Below are positions 26,274 to 35,214 of a DNA stretch of 64,000 nucleotides, piece by piece; within the stretch, counting starts at the first letter, position 1, and each line of letters starts with the position of its first letter. The notes under the pieces were generated by a model, which made no database searches, was not told where the DNA came from, and saw only the letters and a program-made list of their open reading frames with translations. The DNA comes from Streptomyces noursei (GTDB lineage: Bacteria; Actinomycetota; Actinomycetes; Streptomycetales; Streptomycetaceae). The position numbers and the translations under genes are program-made. The stretch lies in contig NZ_LWBU01000279.1 in NCBI RefSeq assembly GCF_001646665.1, forward strand, positions 310,760 through 374,759, written 5' to 3'.

Positions 26274-27617
26274 GTGGCCGTCGTCCTGGATCCGTCGTCT
26301 TCCGCCGAAGACGCACCCGCGAGACACTGGCTGGACCGGATCGGCATTCCGAAGCCGCTCGCCTGGGGGTTCCTCGGCCTCCTCGTCTTCATGATCGGCG
26401 ACGGGGTGGAGTCGGGATACCTCTCGCCGTACCTCCTCCAGGAGGGGGTGTCGAAGGAGCGGGTGGCGCTGCTGTTCAGCGTCTACGGCGTCACCGCCAG
26501 CGTCGCCGCCTGGTTCTCCGGCGCGCTGTCCGACCTGTGGGGTCCCCGCCGCGTGATGCTGCTGGGCCTGGGCATCTGGGGCGTTTTCCAGGTCGTCTTC
26601 CTGGTCCTCGCCGTACCGACGGCCGACTTCGCGCTGCTGCTGGTGAGCTACGGGCTGCGCGGCTTCGGCTATCCGCTCTTCGCGTACGGCTTCCTGATCT
26701 GGGTCACGGCGGTGACGCCGCAGCGCCGGCTGGGGTCGGCGGTGGGCTGGTTCTGGTTCGCCTTCACGGGGGGCCTGCCGACGCTGGGGTCGCTCGTCGC
26801 CAGCGTCGCGGTGCCGGGGATCGGCGCGTACGCCACCCTGTGGCTGGCGCTCGGGCTGGTCGTGGCGGGCGGCCTGATCGCCCTGCTCCTGGTGCGCGAG
26901 CCCACCGGGAGAAAGCGGCTCGCCCCCGCCGGGGAGCGTCCGCTCGCCACCCTGGTCGGTTCGCTCGCCATCATCTGGCGCAACCCTCGCATCGGAACCG
27001 GGGCGGTGGTGCGCGCCATCAACACGGCGCCGCAGTTCGGTTTCCTGGTCTTCCTGCCGGTCTTCTTCACCGAGACGCTCGGCTTCACGCTCAGCGAGTG
27101 GCTGCAGCTGCTGTCGGCGATGTTCGCCACGAACATCTTCTTCAACCTGGTCTTCGGAGTGGTCGGCGACCGCATCGGCTGGCAGCGCACCGTCGCCTGG
27201 TGCGGCGGCGTCGGCTGCGCGGTGACCACGCTGCTGCTCCACTACGGCACGGTGGCGGGCGGGGACGACTACGCCCTGGCGATGGTCCTGGTGAGCCTGT
27301 TCGGTGCGACGCTCGCCGGGTACGTGCCACTGTCCGCGCTGATGCCGTCGCTCGACCCGGCCCACAAGGGCCAGGCGATGTCCGCACTGAACCTGGGCGC
27401 GGGAGCCAGCACCTTCATCGGCCCCGCGCTGGTGGGAGTCTTCCTCGGCCCGCTGGGCGTCGAGGGCGTGATGTGGATCTTCGCCGGGCTGTACCTGGCG
27501 AGTGCCGTGATGACGCTCTTCCTGAGGCTGCCGGACCCGGTAGCGCCCGGGGCGGCGGGGTACTCGTCGCCCGCCGGCCCGGCACCGCGGGCACGGAACG
27601 AGTCGCCGGAGGCCTAG
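26274..27617 (+). CDS. MFS polyol permease of the RbtT/DalT/CsbX type
   Basis: The 447-residue protein has about 12 membrane segments and the marks of the RbtT/DalT/CsbX group, including IGDGVESGYLSPYLL near the start and YGLRGFGYPLFAYGFLIWV in the middle. Known members import ribitol and D-arabinitol. The GTG at 26274 is preceded by AAGGGTGG at a suitable distance. With the two FGGY kinases and DeoR regulator it completes an uptake and phosphorylation route for a polyol. A 60-residue gene follows directly. Confidence 0.88.
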   Translation: MAVVLDPSSSAEDAPARHWLDRIGIPKPLAWGFLGLLVFMIGDGVESGYLSPYLLQEGVSKERVALLFSVYGVTASVAAWFSGALSDLWGPRRVMLLGLGIWGVFQVVFLVLAVPTADFALLLVSYGLRGFGYPLFAYGFLIWVTAVTPQRRLGSAVGWFWFAFTGGLPTLGSLVASVAVPGIGAYATLWLALGLVVAGGLIALLLVREPTGRKRLAPAGERPLATLVGSLAIIWRNPRIGTGAVVRAINTAPQFGFLVFLPVFFTETLGFTLSEWLQLLSAMFATNIFFNLVFGVVGDRIGWQRTVAWCGGVGCAVTTLLLHYGTVAGGDDYALAMVLVSLFGATLAGYVPLSALMPSLDPAHKGQAMSALNLGAGASTFIGPALVGVFLGPLGVEGVMWIFAGLYLASAVMTLFLRLPDPVAPGAAGYSSPAGPAPRARNESPEA

Positions 27618-27619
27618 CC

Positions 27620-27802
27620 ATGAGTGATGCGTGGGACTACCCGACCCCCTCCCAGGCGGAGGGCGAACGGGAGCCGGATCCCGACGAGCACCCCGAGGAG
27701 CACCCCGACGTGGCCCGCTCCACCCCGTCGCAGGCGGAGGGAGAGCGCGGCGCCGAGGAGGAGGTGCAGGCGGAGCCCGGGAAGGAGAAGGGCCCGGGAT
27801 GA
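27620..27802 (+). CDS. Small acidic protein with repeated TPSQAEGER motif
   Basis: The 60-residue product is very rich in Glu, Pro and Asp and holds the motif TPSQAEGER twice, about 25 residues apart. No hydrophobic core is present, so it is probably disordered. It starts 2 bp past the permease stop and is likely co-transcribed. I recall similar SQAEGER-type small proteins in other Streptomyces, but no function. Confidence 0.7.
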   Translation: MSDAWDYPTPSQAEGEREPDPDEHPEEHPDVARSTPSQAEGERGAEEEVQAEPGKEKGPG

Positions 27803-27812
27803 GGCGCTGAGG

Positions 27813-27868
27813 GGGGCGGGCCGCCGGCACCCGCCCGGTGAGAGGGGCGGGCGCCGGCGGCCCGCCCC
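27813..27868 (+). terminator. 16-bp hairpin terminator
   Basis: The arms 27813-27828 and 27853-27868 pair perfectly over 16 bp around a 24-nt loop, 10 bp after the small acidic gene. It ends the permease unit. The remaining gap to 28037 shows nothing else I can name. Confidence 0.85.
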
Positions 27869-28037
27869 TTCGCCTTTGGGTCGCCGCCGGGGCGCGGACC
27901 CTCGGGCGGACCGATTGGCCCACCCGGGCGGGCCGCGAATGGACCAGGGGGTGCGCCACCGGCGGGCCTAGGTTGGGCGGGCGGCCCGGTCGCACCGGCC
28001 GCCCCGCCCCCTGCCGCCGCACCCCCCGAGGACGCCC

Positions 28038-29357
28038 GTGCCCGCCCCGCTGCTGCCCGCCCCCGGCCCCGCCCGGGGGCTCGCCCTCGCCCAGATGGTC
28101 AACGCCGTGGGCGACGGCGCCTACTACGTCTGCTCCGCGCTGTACTTCTCCCGGGTCGTCGGCCTCACCGCCACGCAGATCGGTGCCGCCCTGACGCTGG
28201 CCTGGGCGGTCGGTGCCGTCGCCGGGGTGCCCCTCGGCCACCTCGCCGACCGCCGCGGCCCCCGCGGCACCGCCGTGCTGCTGGCCTGCGCGACCGCGCT
28301 GGCGGTGGCGGCGCTGCTGTTCGTGCGGTCGTACGCCTGGTTCCTGCCGGTCGTGTGCGCGTACGCCACCGCGCAGTGCGGGCTGGCGGCGGCCCGCCAG
28401 TCGCTGCTCGCGGGGCTCGTGCCGCGGGGGGCGCGAACAGGGGTGCTGGCCCACCTGCAGTCGGCGGCGAACGCCGGGCTGGCGGTGGGCGCGGCGCTGG
28501 GCGCGGTGGCCCTGCACACCGGGACGCCGGCCGCGTACCTGACCGTCCTCGCCGTGGACGCCGCCGCCTTCGCGGGGTGCGCGCTGCTGCTGTGGCGGCT
28601 GCCCGCGCCGGCCGGCGGGGAGGGGCCGGTGGCGGCACCGGGCGGGCGGGGCGGCGGGTTCGCGGTGCTGAAGGACCGGCCGTACGCGCTCGTCGCCCTC
28701 CTCAACACGGTGATGCTGCTGCGGATGCCGCTGATCAGCCTCGTGCTGCCGCTGTGGATCGTGGAGCGCACGGCGGCGCCCGGCTGGACGGTGTCGCTGC
28801 TGCTGGTGCTGAACACCGTCGCCGTGATGCTGTTCCAGGTGCGTGTGGCGGCCGCGGTGACCGGCCTGGCCGGCGCGGTCCGCGCGGCGCGTTCGGGGGG
28901 TGCGGTGATGCTGGCCTCCTGCGCGGTGTTCGGCCTCTCGGCGGTGGTCCCGGGGCCGGTGTGGAGCGTGGTGGCCGTGCTGGTGGCGGGGGCAGCGCTG
29001 CTGGTGTGGGGCGAGATGCGGCAGTCGGCGGGGGCCTGGCAGATCGCGTTCGACCTGGCCCCGGCCGGGCGGCAGGGCCAGTACCAGGGTTTCTTCGGGG
29101 CCGGTGTGCCGGTGGCCCGGATGCTCGGCCCGGTGCTGCTGACCGCGCTGGTGCTGGGCGGGGGCGTGCCGGGATGGCTGGTCCTGGGCGGGTTCTTCCT
29201 GGTCGCGGGGGTGGGCATGGGGCCGGCGGTCCGGTGGGCGGAGCGGCACGGGGCCGGCTCGGGTCGTGTCCCGGTCAGGAATGCTCCGCGATCAACGGGG
29301 CACCCGCCGGTACGGAGCGGGCTGCCGAGAACAACGGCCGGAACCAACGGCGGGTAG
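28038..29357 (+). CDS. MFS transporter, drug-efflux-like
   Basis: The 439-residue protein has about 11-12 hydrophobic segments, a GHLADRRGPRGT loop after segment 2 (MFS motif A) and TALVLGGGVPGWLVLGGFF near the C-terminus. It resembles small-molecule exporters. The GTG start follows GAGGACG. It ends 92 bp before the amidotransferase, so it could be in the same transcript, but no functional link is evident. Confidence 0.85.
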   Translation: MPAPLLPAPGPARGLALAQMVNAVGDGAYYVCSALYFSRVVGLTATQIGAALTLAWAVGAVAGVPLGHLADRRGPRGTAVLLACATALAVAALLFVRSYAWFLPVVCAYATAQCGLAAARQSLLAGLVPRGARTGVLAHLQSAANAGLAVGAALGAVALHTGTPAAYLTVLAVDAAAFAGCALLLWRLPAPAGGEGPVAAPGGRGGGFAVLKDRPYALVALLNTVMLLRMPLISLVLPLWIVERTAAPGWTVSLLLVLNTVAVMLFQVRVAAAVTGLAGAVRAARSGGAVMLASCAVFGLSAVVPGPVWSVVAVLVAGAALLVWGEMRQSAGAWQIAFDLAPAGRQGQYQGFFGAGVPVARMLGPVLLTALVLGGGVPGWLVLGGFFLVAGVGMGPAVRWAERHGAGSGRVPVRNAPRSTGHPPVRSGLPRTTAGTNGG

Positions 29358-29449
29358 GGGCCCGCTCCCCGTCTTGGAGGAGTTGTGGTGATTGATTCAC
29401 GTGGGGTCGAGGAGGACGCTGAGGTCCCCGATGCGCTGGGGGGTGCCCT

Positions 29450-31234
29450 GTGTGCGGGCTGAGCGGTGAGATCCGCTTCGACGACCGGCGGCCCGACGTG
29501 GCCGCGGTGGAACGCATGACCGACCGGCTGGCGGCCCGTGGCCCGGACGGCCGGGGCATCTGGTCGCAGGGGCCCGTGGCACTGGGACACCGCCGCCTGA
29601 AGATCATTGATCTCTCGGAGCGCGGCGCGCAGCCGATGACGGACACCGAGGCGCGACTGACCGGGGTGTTCAACGGGTGCATCTACAACTACCAGGAGGT
29701 GCGCGAGGAGCTGCGCGCCCTGGGGCACCGGTTCTTCTCCACCTCGGACACCGAGGTCGTCCTGAAGGCCTACGCGCAGTGGGGCACGGACTGCGTCGAC
29801 CGTCTGATCGGCATGTTCGTGTTCGTCATCGTGGAGAACGACACGGGCCGGGTGGTGCTGGTCAGGGACCGGCTGGGCATCAAGCCCCTGTACCTGAGCC
29901 ACGCGCCGGGCCGGCTGAGGTTCGCCTCGACGCTGCCCGCGCTGCTGGCCGGCGGCGGGGTCGACACCTCGCTGGACCCGGTCGCGCTGCACCAGTACCT
30001 GAGCTGGCACGCCACCGTCGCGGCGCCGCGCACCGTCCTCAACGGGGTGCGCAAGCTGCCGCCCGCCACGGTGCGGGTGGTGGAGCCGGACGGCTCGTAC
30101 ACCGACCGCTGCTACTGGCAGCCGTCGTACACGCGCCGCCCCGAGTTCGCGGGGATGGACGCCGGTGACTGGCGCGACGCGGTGATGGACGCGCTGCGGA
30201 CGGCGGTGCGCCGCCGGATGGTCGCCGACGTGCCGGTCGGCGTGCTGCTCTCCGGCGGTCTCGACTCGTCGCTGATCGTGGGCCTGCTGGCCGAGGAGGG
30301 CCAGAAGGACCTGGCCACGTTCAGCGTGGGCTTCGAGTCGGAGGGCGGCGAGGAGGGCGACGAGTTCACCTACTCGGACCTGATCGCCCGCCGGTACGAG
30401 ACCGACCACCACCAGCTGATGGTCCCCTCGGACCGGGTGTCGACCGCCCTCGAGGGCGCGATCGCGGCGATGAGCGAGCCGATGATCAGCCATGACGTGG
30501 TCGCCTTCCACCTGCTGTCCGAGCTGGTGTCCAAGGAGGTGAGCGTCGTCCAGAGCGGTCAGGGCGCCGACGAGGTGTTCGCCGGGTACCGCTGGTACCC
30601 GGACATGGCCGCCGTCGAGCGGGAGCGCGAGCCCGAGCGGTACGCGGAGGTGTACTTCGACCGGCCGCACTCCGACATGGCCCGCATCCTCCAGCCCCAT
30701 CTGCTCACCGGTGACGACGTGTCCGCGCGGTTCGTCCGCGAGCACATGGCCGCGCCCGGCGCCGAGACCGCCCTGGACGCGGCGCTGCGGCTGGACACGC
30801 ACGTGATGCTGGTGGACGACCCGGTCAAGCGGGTCGACAACATGACGATGGACTGGGGCCTGGAGGCGCGCACGCCGTTCCTGGACCACGAGCTGGTGGA
30901 GCTGGCGGCGGCCTGCCCGCCGGAGCTGAAGCTGGCGCAGGGCGGCAAGGGCGTGCTGAAGGACGCCGGGCGGGCACTGCTGCCCCGCGAGGTCGTCGAC
31001 CGGCCCAAGGGGTACTTCCCGGTGCCGGCCATCCGCCACATGGCGGGCCCTGTCCTCGAACGGGTGCGGCAGGCGCTGAACGCCCCCGAGGCCAAGGCGC
31101 GCGGCCTGTACCGGCGGGAGTACCTCGACGAGCTCCTCGCCGCCCCCGACGACCACCGTACGAAGCGCGGGGCGAACGCCCTGTGGCACGTAGCGTTGCT
31201 GGAGATATGGCTGCAGACGCACAGGATCAGCTGA
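29450..31234 (+). CDS. asnO: N-acetylglutaminylglutamine amidotransferase-type asparagine synthase
   Basis: The 594-residue protein begins Met-Cys-Gly-Leu-Ser, so Cys2 is the glutaminase nucleophile. A glutaminase domain (1-200) is followed by the synthetase domain with the pyrophosphate loop SGGLDSS. The segments LGHRRLKIIDLSERGAQPM, FNGCIYNYQEVREEL and VVQSGQGADEVFAGY match the amidotransferase that makes the osmoprotectant N-acetylglutaminylglutamine amide (NAGGN) in rhizobia and pseudomonads. The partner GNAT/ATP-grasp synthetase is not in this window, so the substrate here may differ. The GTG start codes for Met. It overlaps the S9 peptidase gene by 28 bp. Confidence 0.85.
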   Translation: MCGLSGEIRFDDRRPDVAAVERMTDRLAARGPDGRGIWSQGPVALGHRRLKIIDLSERGAQPMTDTEARLTGVFNGCIYNYQEVREELRALGHRFFSTSDTEVVLKAYAQWGTDCVDRLIGMFVFVIVENDTGRVVLVRDRLGIKPLYLSHAPGRLRFASTLPALLAGGGVDTSLDPVALHQYLSWHATVAAPRTVLNGVRKLPPATVRVVEPDGSYTDRCYWQPSYTRRPEFAGMDAGDWRDAVMDALRTAVRRRMVADVPVGVLLSGGLDSSLIVGLLAEEGQKDLATFSVGFESEGGEEGDEFTYSDLIARRYETDHHQLMVPSDRVSTALEGAIAAMSEPMISHDVVAFHLLSELVSKEVSVVQSGQGADEVFAGYRWYPDMAAVEREREPERYAEVYFDRPHSDMARILQPHLLTGDDVSARFVREHMAAPGAETALDAALRLDTHVMLVDDPVKRVDNMTMDWGLEARTPFLDHELVELAAACPPELKLAQGGKGVLKDAGRALLPREVVDRPKGYFPVPAIRHMAGPVLERVRQALNAPEAKARGLYRREYLDELLAAPDDHRTKRGANALWHVALLEIWLQTHRIS

Positions 31235-33498
31235 CCGGGGCCACGTCGGCGGCACCGCTCCTGGTGCCGCTCGCCGACGCGGCCGGCACCCGCGACACCC
31301 CTCAGCCGCTGGTCTCCCACGGCTGCTGGTACCCGTCGGCGGACCCCACGGGTGAGCACGTGGCGTTCATCTGCGACCGGACGGGTGTGCCGCAGTTGTG
31401 GACCGGGCCGGTCGACGGGGCGGTCGACGGGCCCGGCATCCACCTGCTGGACGCCGACCCGGACCCGGTGACCGAGGTGGCGTGGTCGCCCGACGGGCGC
31501 TGGATCGCCTACACGGTGGCGCCCGGCGGCGGCGAGCACACCCGGGTGCTGTGCGTGCGCCCGGACGGCACCGGCCGCCGCATCCTCGCGGGCGCGGACA
31601 CCGGGAGTTCGGCGTACCTGGGGTGCTGGGCGCGCGACGGCTCGGCCGTGGCGGTCACGGTCGCCGAACCGCCGCCCGCGCTCGGCCCGCTGCTGCGCGA
31701 GGACACCGCCCCCGAGGAGCGGGACGTCTTCGGGGAGCTCCCGGCGGACTGGGCCGAGCGGGACGGCCGCGCCACCCTGCTGGGCGGCCCGCGCCGGGGC
31801 GAGGTCGGCCCGCGGCCGGGTGACGAGTCGCCCGACGGGGCCATCCGCGACCGGCTCACCGCCTATCTGGTGGACCCCGACGGCCTGGCCTCCCCCGTGC
31901 TGGTGGCCGCCGAGAGCGGCGCCGCGACCCTCCGGGTGTGCGACCTCAGCCAGGACGGGCGGCTGGCCCTGGTCCGCCGGGGCCCCCGGGGGAGGCGGGA
32001 GGCGGTGGTGGTGCGCACCGCCGACCTCGGTACGGGCTCGGTGCTGCGGGTGGCCGACGGCGACCCGTGGATCGGCCGGTTCTCGCCGGACGGCCGGACG
32101 GTGTGGCTGCGCAGCGACCACGAGCGGGAGTTCGCGGCGCTGCTGGCCGCGGGGCTGGACGACGAGGGCCGGCGCACCGGCCTGTCGGTGCTGGCCGAAC
32201 GGGAGGGCAGCGACCTGGAGCTGCTGGCGTTCGGCGACGACGGGTACACGGCCGCGCTGGCGTGGAACGTGCGGGGGGCCAGTGAGTTCCAGACCCTGGG
32301 CCTCCCGGCCGCCGGCCCCGCCGCGCCCGCCCCCGGCGGTGACACCGCCCGCACGGCCCGGCGGGCCGGCGGCGAGCCCGCGGACGCGGACGGCACCACG
32401 GCGTCCGCCCAGGGCGCCGGCTCCGGCAGCACCGATCCCGCCGCCCCCTGGGCCACCGCCGCCACCGCCGCGCCCCCGTGGCACGACGCCACGCGACCGG
32501 CGCCGTGGGGCGGCGCGACGGGGACGGCCCCGCCGCACGACGTGGCCCTCCCCCACGAGGTGGTCACCCGGATCGGCCGGGCGGGGCCGGGCGGGCTGGT
32601 GCTGGCCCTGTCGGGTTCGCAGCGGCGCCCCGGCGTGTGGTGGCTGCCCCGCGGCGCGTCGCCCGCCCGCACGCCGTGGTCGTCGCGGGACGAGGACGCC
32701 GTGCCCCCGGGCCGGCCGCCCGTGCGTCCGGCGCCGCTGCGGCCCGCGGCCCGCGACGGCCTGGTGCTGGGCGGCTGGTACTACCGGGCGCCGGGGCGCG
32801 CCGAGGGGCGTCCCGCCCCGTGCGTCATCCACCTCCACGGCGGCCCGGAGGAGCAGGAGCGGCCGGTGTTCGAGCCGCTGTACCACGAGCTGACCGGGCG
32901 GGGCCTGGACGTGTTCGCCCCCGACGTGCGGGGCTCCTCCGGCTACGGGCGGTCCTTCGTCGACGCCGACCTGGGCACGGGGCGGTACGCCGCGATCGCG
33001 GACGTCGCGGACTGCGTGGCGCACGTGGTGCTGACCGGGCGCGCCGACCCCACGCGGCTCGCCGTGATGGGGCGCTCGTACGGCGGTTATCTGACCCTCG
33101 CGTCGCTGGTGTGGCACCCGGACCTGTTCCGTACGGGCGTCGCGGTGTGCGGCATGTCGGACTTCGCGACGTTCTTCGCCGGCACGGAGCCGTGGATCGC
33201 CGAGTCGGCGGCCCACAAGTACGGTCACCCGGAGCGGGACCGCGAGCTGCTGCGCGCCCTGTCGCCGATGAGCCGGATCGACGAGCTGCGCGTACCGCTG
33301 CTCGCGGTGCACGGCGAGCACGACACCAACGTGCCGCCGGGCGAGTCGGAGCAGGTGGTGCGGGCCGCCCGGGAACGGGGGCACGCGGCGGAGCTGCTGA
33401 TGCTGCGCGAGGAGGGCCACGAGTTCCGGCGGGCGGACAACCGGCGGCTGTTCCGGCGCACCGCGGCCGACTGGATGGAACGTCATCTGACCGGCTGA
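31207..33498 (+). CDS. S9-family prolyl oligopeptidase-like serine peptidase
   Basis: The 763-residue protein has an N-terminal beta-propeller region and a C-terminal alpha/beta-hydrolase domain. The catalytic triad is Ser624 in GRSYGG, Asp706 in GEHDTNVP and His738 in EEGHEF. An alanine/proline-rich, probably disordered insertion (about residues 365-445) interrupts the propeller. The family cuts short peptides. Its start lies inside the amidotransferase gene, so the two are translationally linked. Known NAGGN operons carry an M42 peptidase in this position, and this enzyme may take that place. Confidence 0.88.
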   Translation: MAADAQDQLTGATSAAPLLVPLADAAGTRDTPQPLVSHGCWYPSADPTGEHVAFICDRTGVPQLWTGPVDGAVDGPGIHLLDADPDPVTEVAWSPDGRWIAYTVAPGGGEHTRVLCVRPDGTGRRILAGADTGSSAYLGCWARDGSAVAVTVAEPPPALGPLLREDTAPEERDVFGELPADWAERDGRATLLGGPRRGEVGPRPGDESPDGAIRDRLTAYLVDPDGLASPVLVAAESGAATLRVCDLSQDGRLALVRRGPRGRREAVVVRTADLGTGSVLRVADGDPWIGRFSPDGRTVWLRSDHEREFAALLAAGLDDEGRRTGLSVLAEREGSDLELLAFGDDGYTAALAWNVRGASEFQTLGLPAAGPAAPAPGGDTARTARRAGGEPADADGTTASAQGAGSGSTDPAAPWATAATAAPPWHDATRPAPWGGATGTAPPHDVALPHEVVTRIGRAGPGGLVLALSGSQRRPGVWWLPRGASPARTPWSSRDEDAVPPGRPPVRPAPLRPAARDGLVLGGWYYRAPGRAEGRPAPCVIHLHGGPEEQERPVFEPLYHELTGRGLDVFAPDVRGSSGYGRSFVDADLGTGRYAAIADVADCVAHVVLTGRADPTRLAVMGRSYGGYLTLASLVWHPDLFRTGVAVCGMSDFATFFAGTEPWIAESAAHKYGHPERDRELLRALSPMSRIDELRVPLLAVHGEHDTNVPPGESEQVVRAARERGHAAELLMLREEGHEFRRADNRRLFRRTAADWMERHLTG

Positions 33499-33560
33499 GC
33501 GGCCCCGGACGAGCGACCTGCGGGGACCGGCGTATGCGCATAAAGTGACCGGACACGGGC

Positions 33561-33582
33561 ATTCCGTACGCCACTTCGGAAT
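33561..33582. promoter_or_regulatory. Inverted repeat ATTCCG-N10-CGGAAT
   Basis: Six-base arms at 33561-33566 and 33577-33582 flank 10 bp in the 112-bp gap before the GT2 gene, where the sequence is less GC-rich (TGCGCATAAAGTG nearby). It may be part of the promoter of the glycan cluster that starts at 33611. Confidence 0.3.
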
Positions 33583-33610
33583 CCGACCGAGAATGTGGAG
33601 GCGCGGACGC

Positions 33611-34612
33611 ATGATCCCCTCGCTCGCCTCGTACGCCGTGGTCGTCCCCACCATCGGACGTCCCTGCCTCGCCGACTGCCTCGCCGCGCTCGCCTCCTGC
33701 GAGGGGCCGGAGCCGAGCCGGATCCTGGTGGTGGACGACCGCCCCGGCCCGCCGGGCGACCCCCTGCCGCTCGACGCGCTGGGGAGCCTCGTGGGCCGTA
33801 CCGTCGTGCTGCACAGCGGCGGACGGGGCCCGGCGGCGGCCCGCAACACCGGGGTGCGCGCGGTGGACGAGCCGTGGACCGTGCTCCTCGACGACGACGT
33901 ACGGGTCGGCCCGCACTGGCGCGAGCAGCTCGCCCGCGACCTGGCGGAGGCCTCCCCCGACACGGGCGGCGTCCAGGGCGTCCTGCGGGTGCCGCTTCCC
34001 GCCGACCGGCGCCCCACCGACTGGGAACGCAACACCGCCGGGCTCCAGGGCGCCCTGTGGGTCACCGCCGACATGGCGTACCGCACCGAGGTCCTCAAGA
34101 CCGTCGGCGGTTTCGACGAGCGGTTCCCGCGGGCGTTCCGCGAGGACGCCGACCTCGCGCTGCGGGTCATCGACGCGGGCTGGCGGATCGTGCGCGGCGA
34201 GCGGCGCACCGAGCACCCGGTGCGGCCCGCGGACCGGTGGGTGTCGGTCCGGCTCCAGCGCGGCAACGCCGACGACGCCCTGATGAAGCGGCTGCACGGC
34301 CCCGACTGGTGGGAGCGGGCCGCCGCCCCGCGCGGCCGGATCCGGCGGCACGCGGCGGTCACCGCCGCGGGGCTCGGCGCGCTGCTCCTGGCCGCGGCGG
34401 GACGCAGGCGGGCGGCGGTCCTCGCGGCGGCGGGCTGGGTGCTGGGGACCGCGGAGTTCGCCCGCTCCCGGATCGCGCCCGGCCCCCGCACGCCGGACGA
34501 GATCGTGACGATGGCCGTGACGAGCGCGGTGATCCCCGCCGCCGCCACCTGGCACCGGCTCTCCGGGGAGCTGCGCCACCGGTCGGCGGAGAGCTGGGAC
34601 GGCGCCCTGTGA
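33611..34612 (+). CDS. GT2 family glycosyltransferase
   Basis: The 333-residue protein has a GT-A domain: VVVPTIGRPCLADCL, the ILVVDDRPG strand, GPAAARNTGV, the metal-binding LLDDDVRVG and a late FREDADLALRV motif. A hydrophobic C-terminal part (about 255-285) may anchor it to the membrane. It uses a nucleotide-activated sugar. The ATG at 33611 follows GGAGG at 9 nt. It opens the five-gene overlapping run that ends at 38076. Confidence 0.87.
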   Translation: MIPSLASYAVVVPTIGRPCLADCLAALASCEGPEPSRILVVDDRPGPPGDPLPLDALGSLVGRTVVLHSGGRGPAAARNTGVRAVDEPWTVLLDDDVRVGPHWREQLARDLAEASPDTGGVQGVLRVPLPADRRPTDWERNTAGLQGALWVTADMAYRTEVLKTVGGFDERFPRAFREDADLALRVIDAGWRIVRGERRTEHPVRPADRWVSVRLQRGNADDALMKRLHGPDWWERAAAPRGRIRRHAAVTAAGLGALLLAAAGRRRAAVLAAAGWVLGTAEFARSRIAPGPRTPDEIVTMAVTSAVIPAAATWHRLSGELRHRSAESWDGAL

Positions 34613-35214
34613 CGCGCCCGGCGGCGGTGCTGTTCGACCGTGACGACACGCTCGTCGAGGACGTCCCCTACAACGGGGATCCCGCGAGGGTGCGGCCCAT
34701 GCCGGGCGCCCGGGAGGCCGTGCGTCTGCTGCGGGAGAGCGGCGTCCCGGTGGCGGTGGTGTCCAACCAGTCGGGCGTGGGGCGCGGCCTGCTGACCGAC
34801 GACCAGGTGCGGGCGGTCAACGCCCGGGTGGACGCGCTGCTCGGCCCCTTCGACGCGTGGGCGTACTGCCCGCACGCCCCCGAGGACGGCTGCCGCTGCC
34901 GCAAACCCGCCCCCGGCCTGGTGGAGGAGGTGGCCCGGCTGCTGGGCGTCCGGCCGCGGGAGTGCGTCCTGATCGGGGACATCGGCTCCGACATGGGCGC
35001 CGCGCGGGCCGCCGGAGCGCGGGGCGTCCTGGTGCCGACGGCCCGGACCCTGCCCGAGGAGGTGGCGGCCGCGCCGCTGGTCTGCGACGACCTGCTCGGC
35101 GCGGTGCGGCACGTGCTCCGGGACGACCCGCGACACCCGCGCCGCACCGCGGGCGCGACAGCGGGCGGACGGGCGGCGGCGGACGGGGCGGCCGGCGCCG
35201 GGAGGCGCGGATGA
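34609..35214 (+). CDS. gmhB: HAD phosphatase, GmhB-type heptose bisphosphatase
   Basis: The 201-residue protein has the HAD motifs DRDDT, VVSNQSG, RKPAPG and IGDIGSDM, with the Cys/His zinc loop CPHAPEDGCRC seen in GmhB and the histidinol-phosphatase group. In the ADP-heptose pathway GmhB removes the 7-phosphate from manno-heptose 1,7-bisphosphate. The last 30 residues are low-complexity. It overlaps the genes on both sides by 4 bp. The presence of GmhA and HldE later in the cluster supports this role over histidinol phosphatase. Confidence 0.85.
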   Translation: MTRPAAVLFDRDDTLVEDVPYNGDPARVRPMPGAREAVRLLRESGVPVAVVSNQSGVGRGLLTDDQVRAVNARVDALLGPFDAWAYCPHAPEDGCRCRKPAPGLVEEVARLLGVRPRECVLIGDIGSDMGAARAAGARGVLVPTARTLPEEVAAAPLVCDDLLGAVRHVLRDDPRHPRRTAGATAGGRAAADGAAGAGRRG

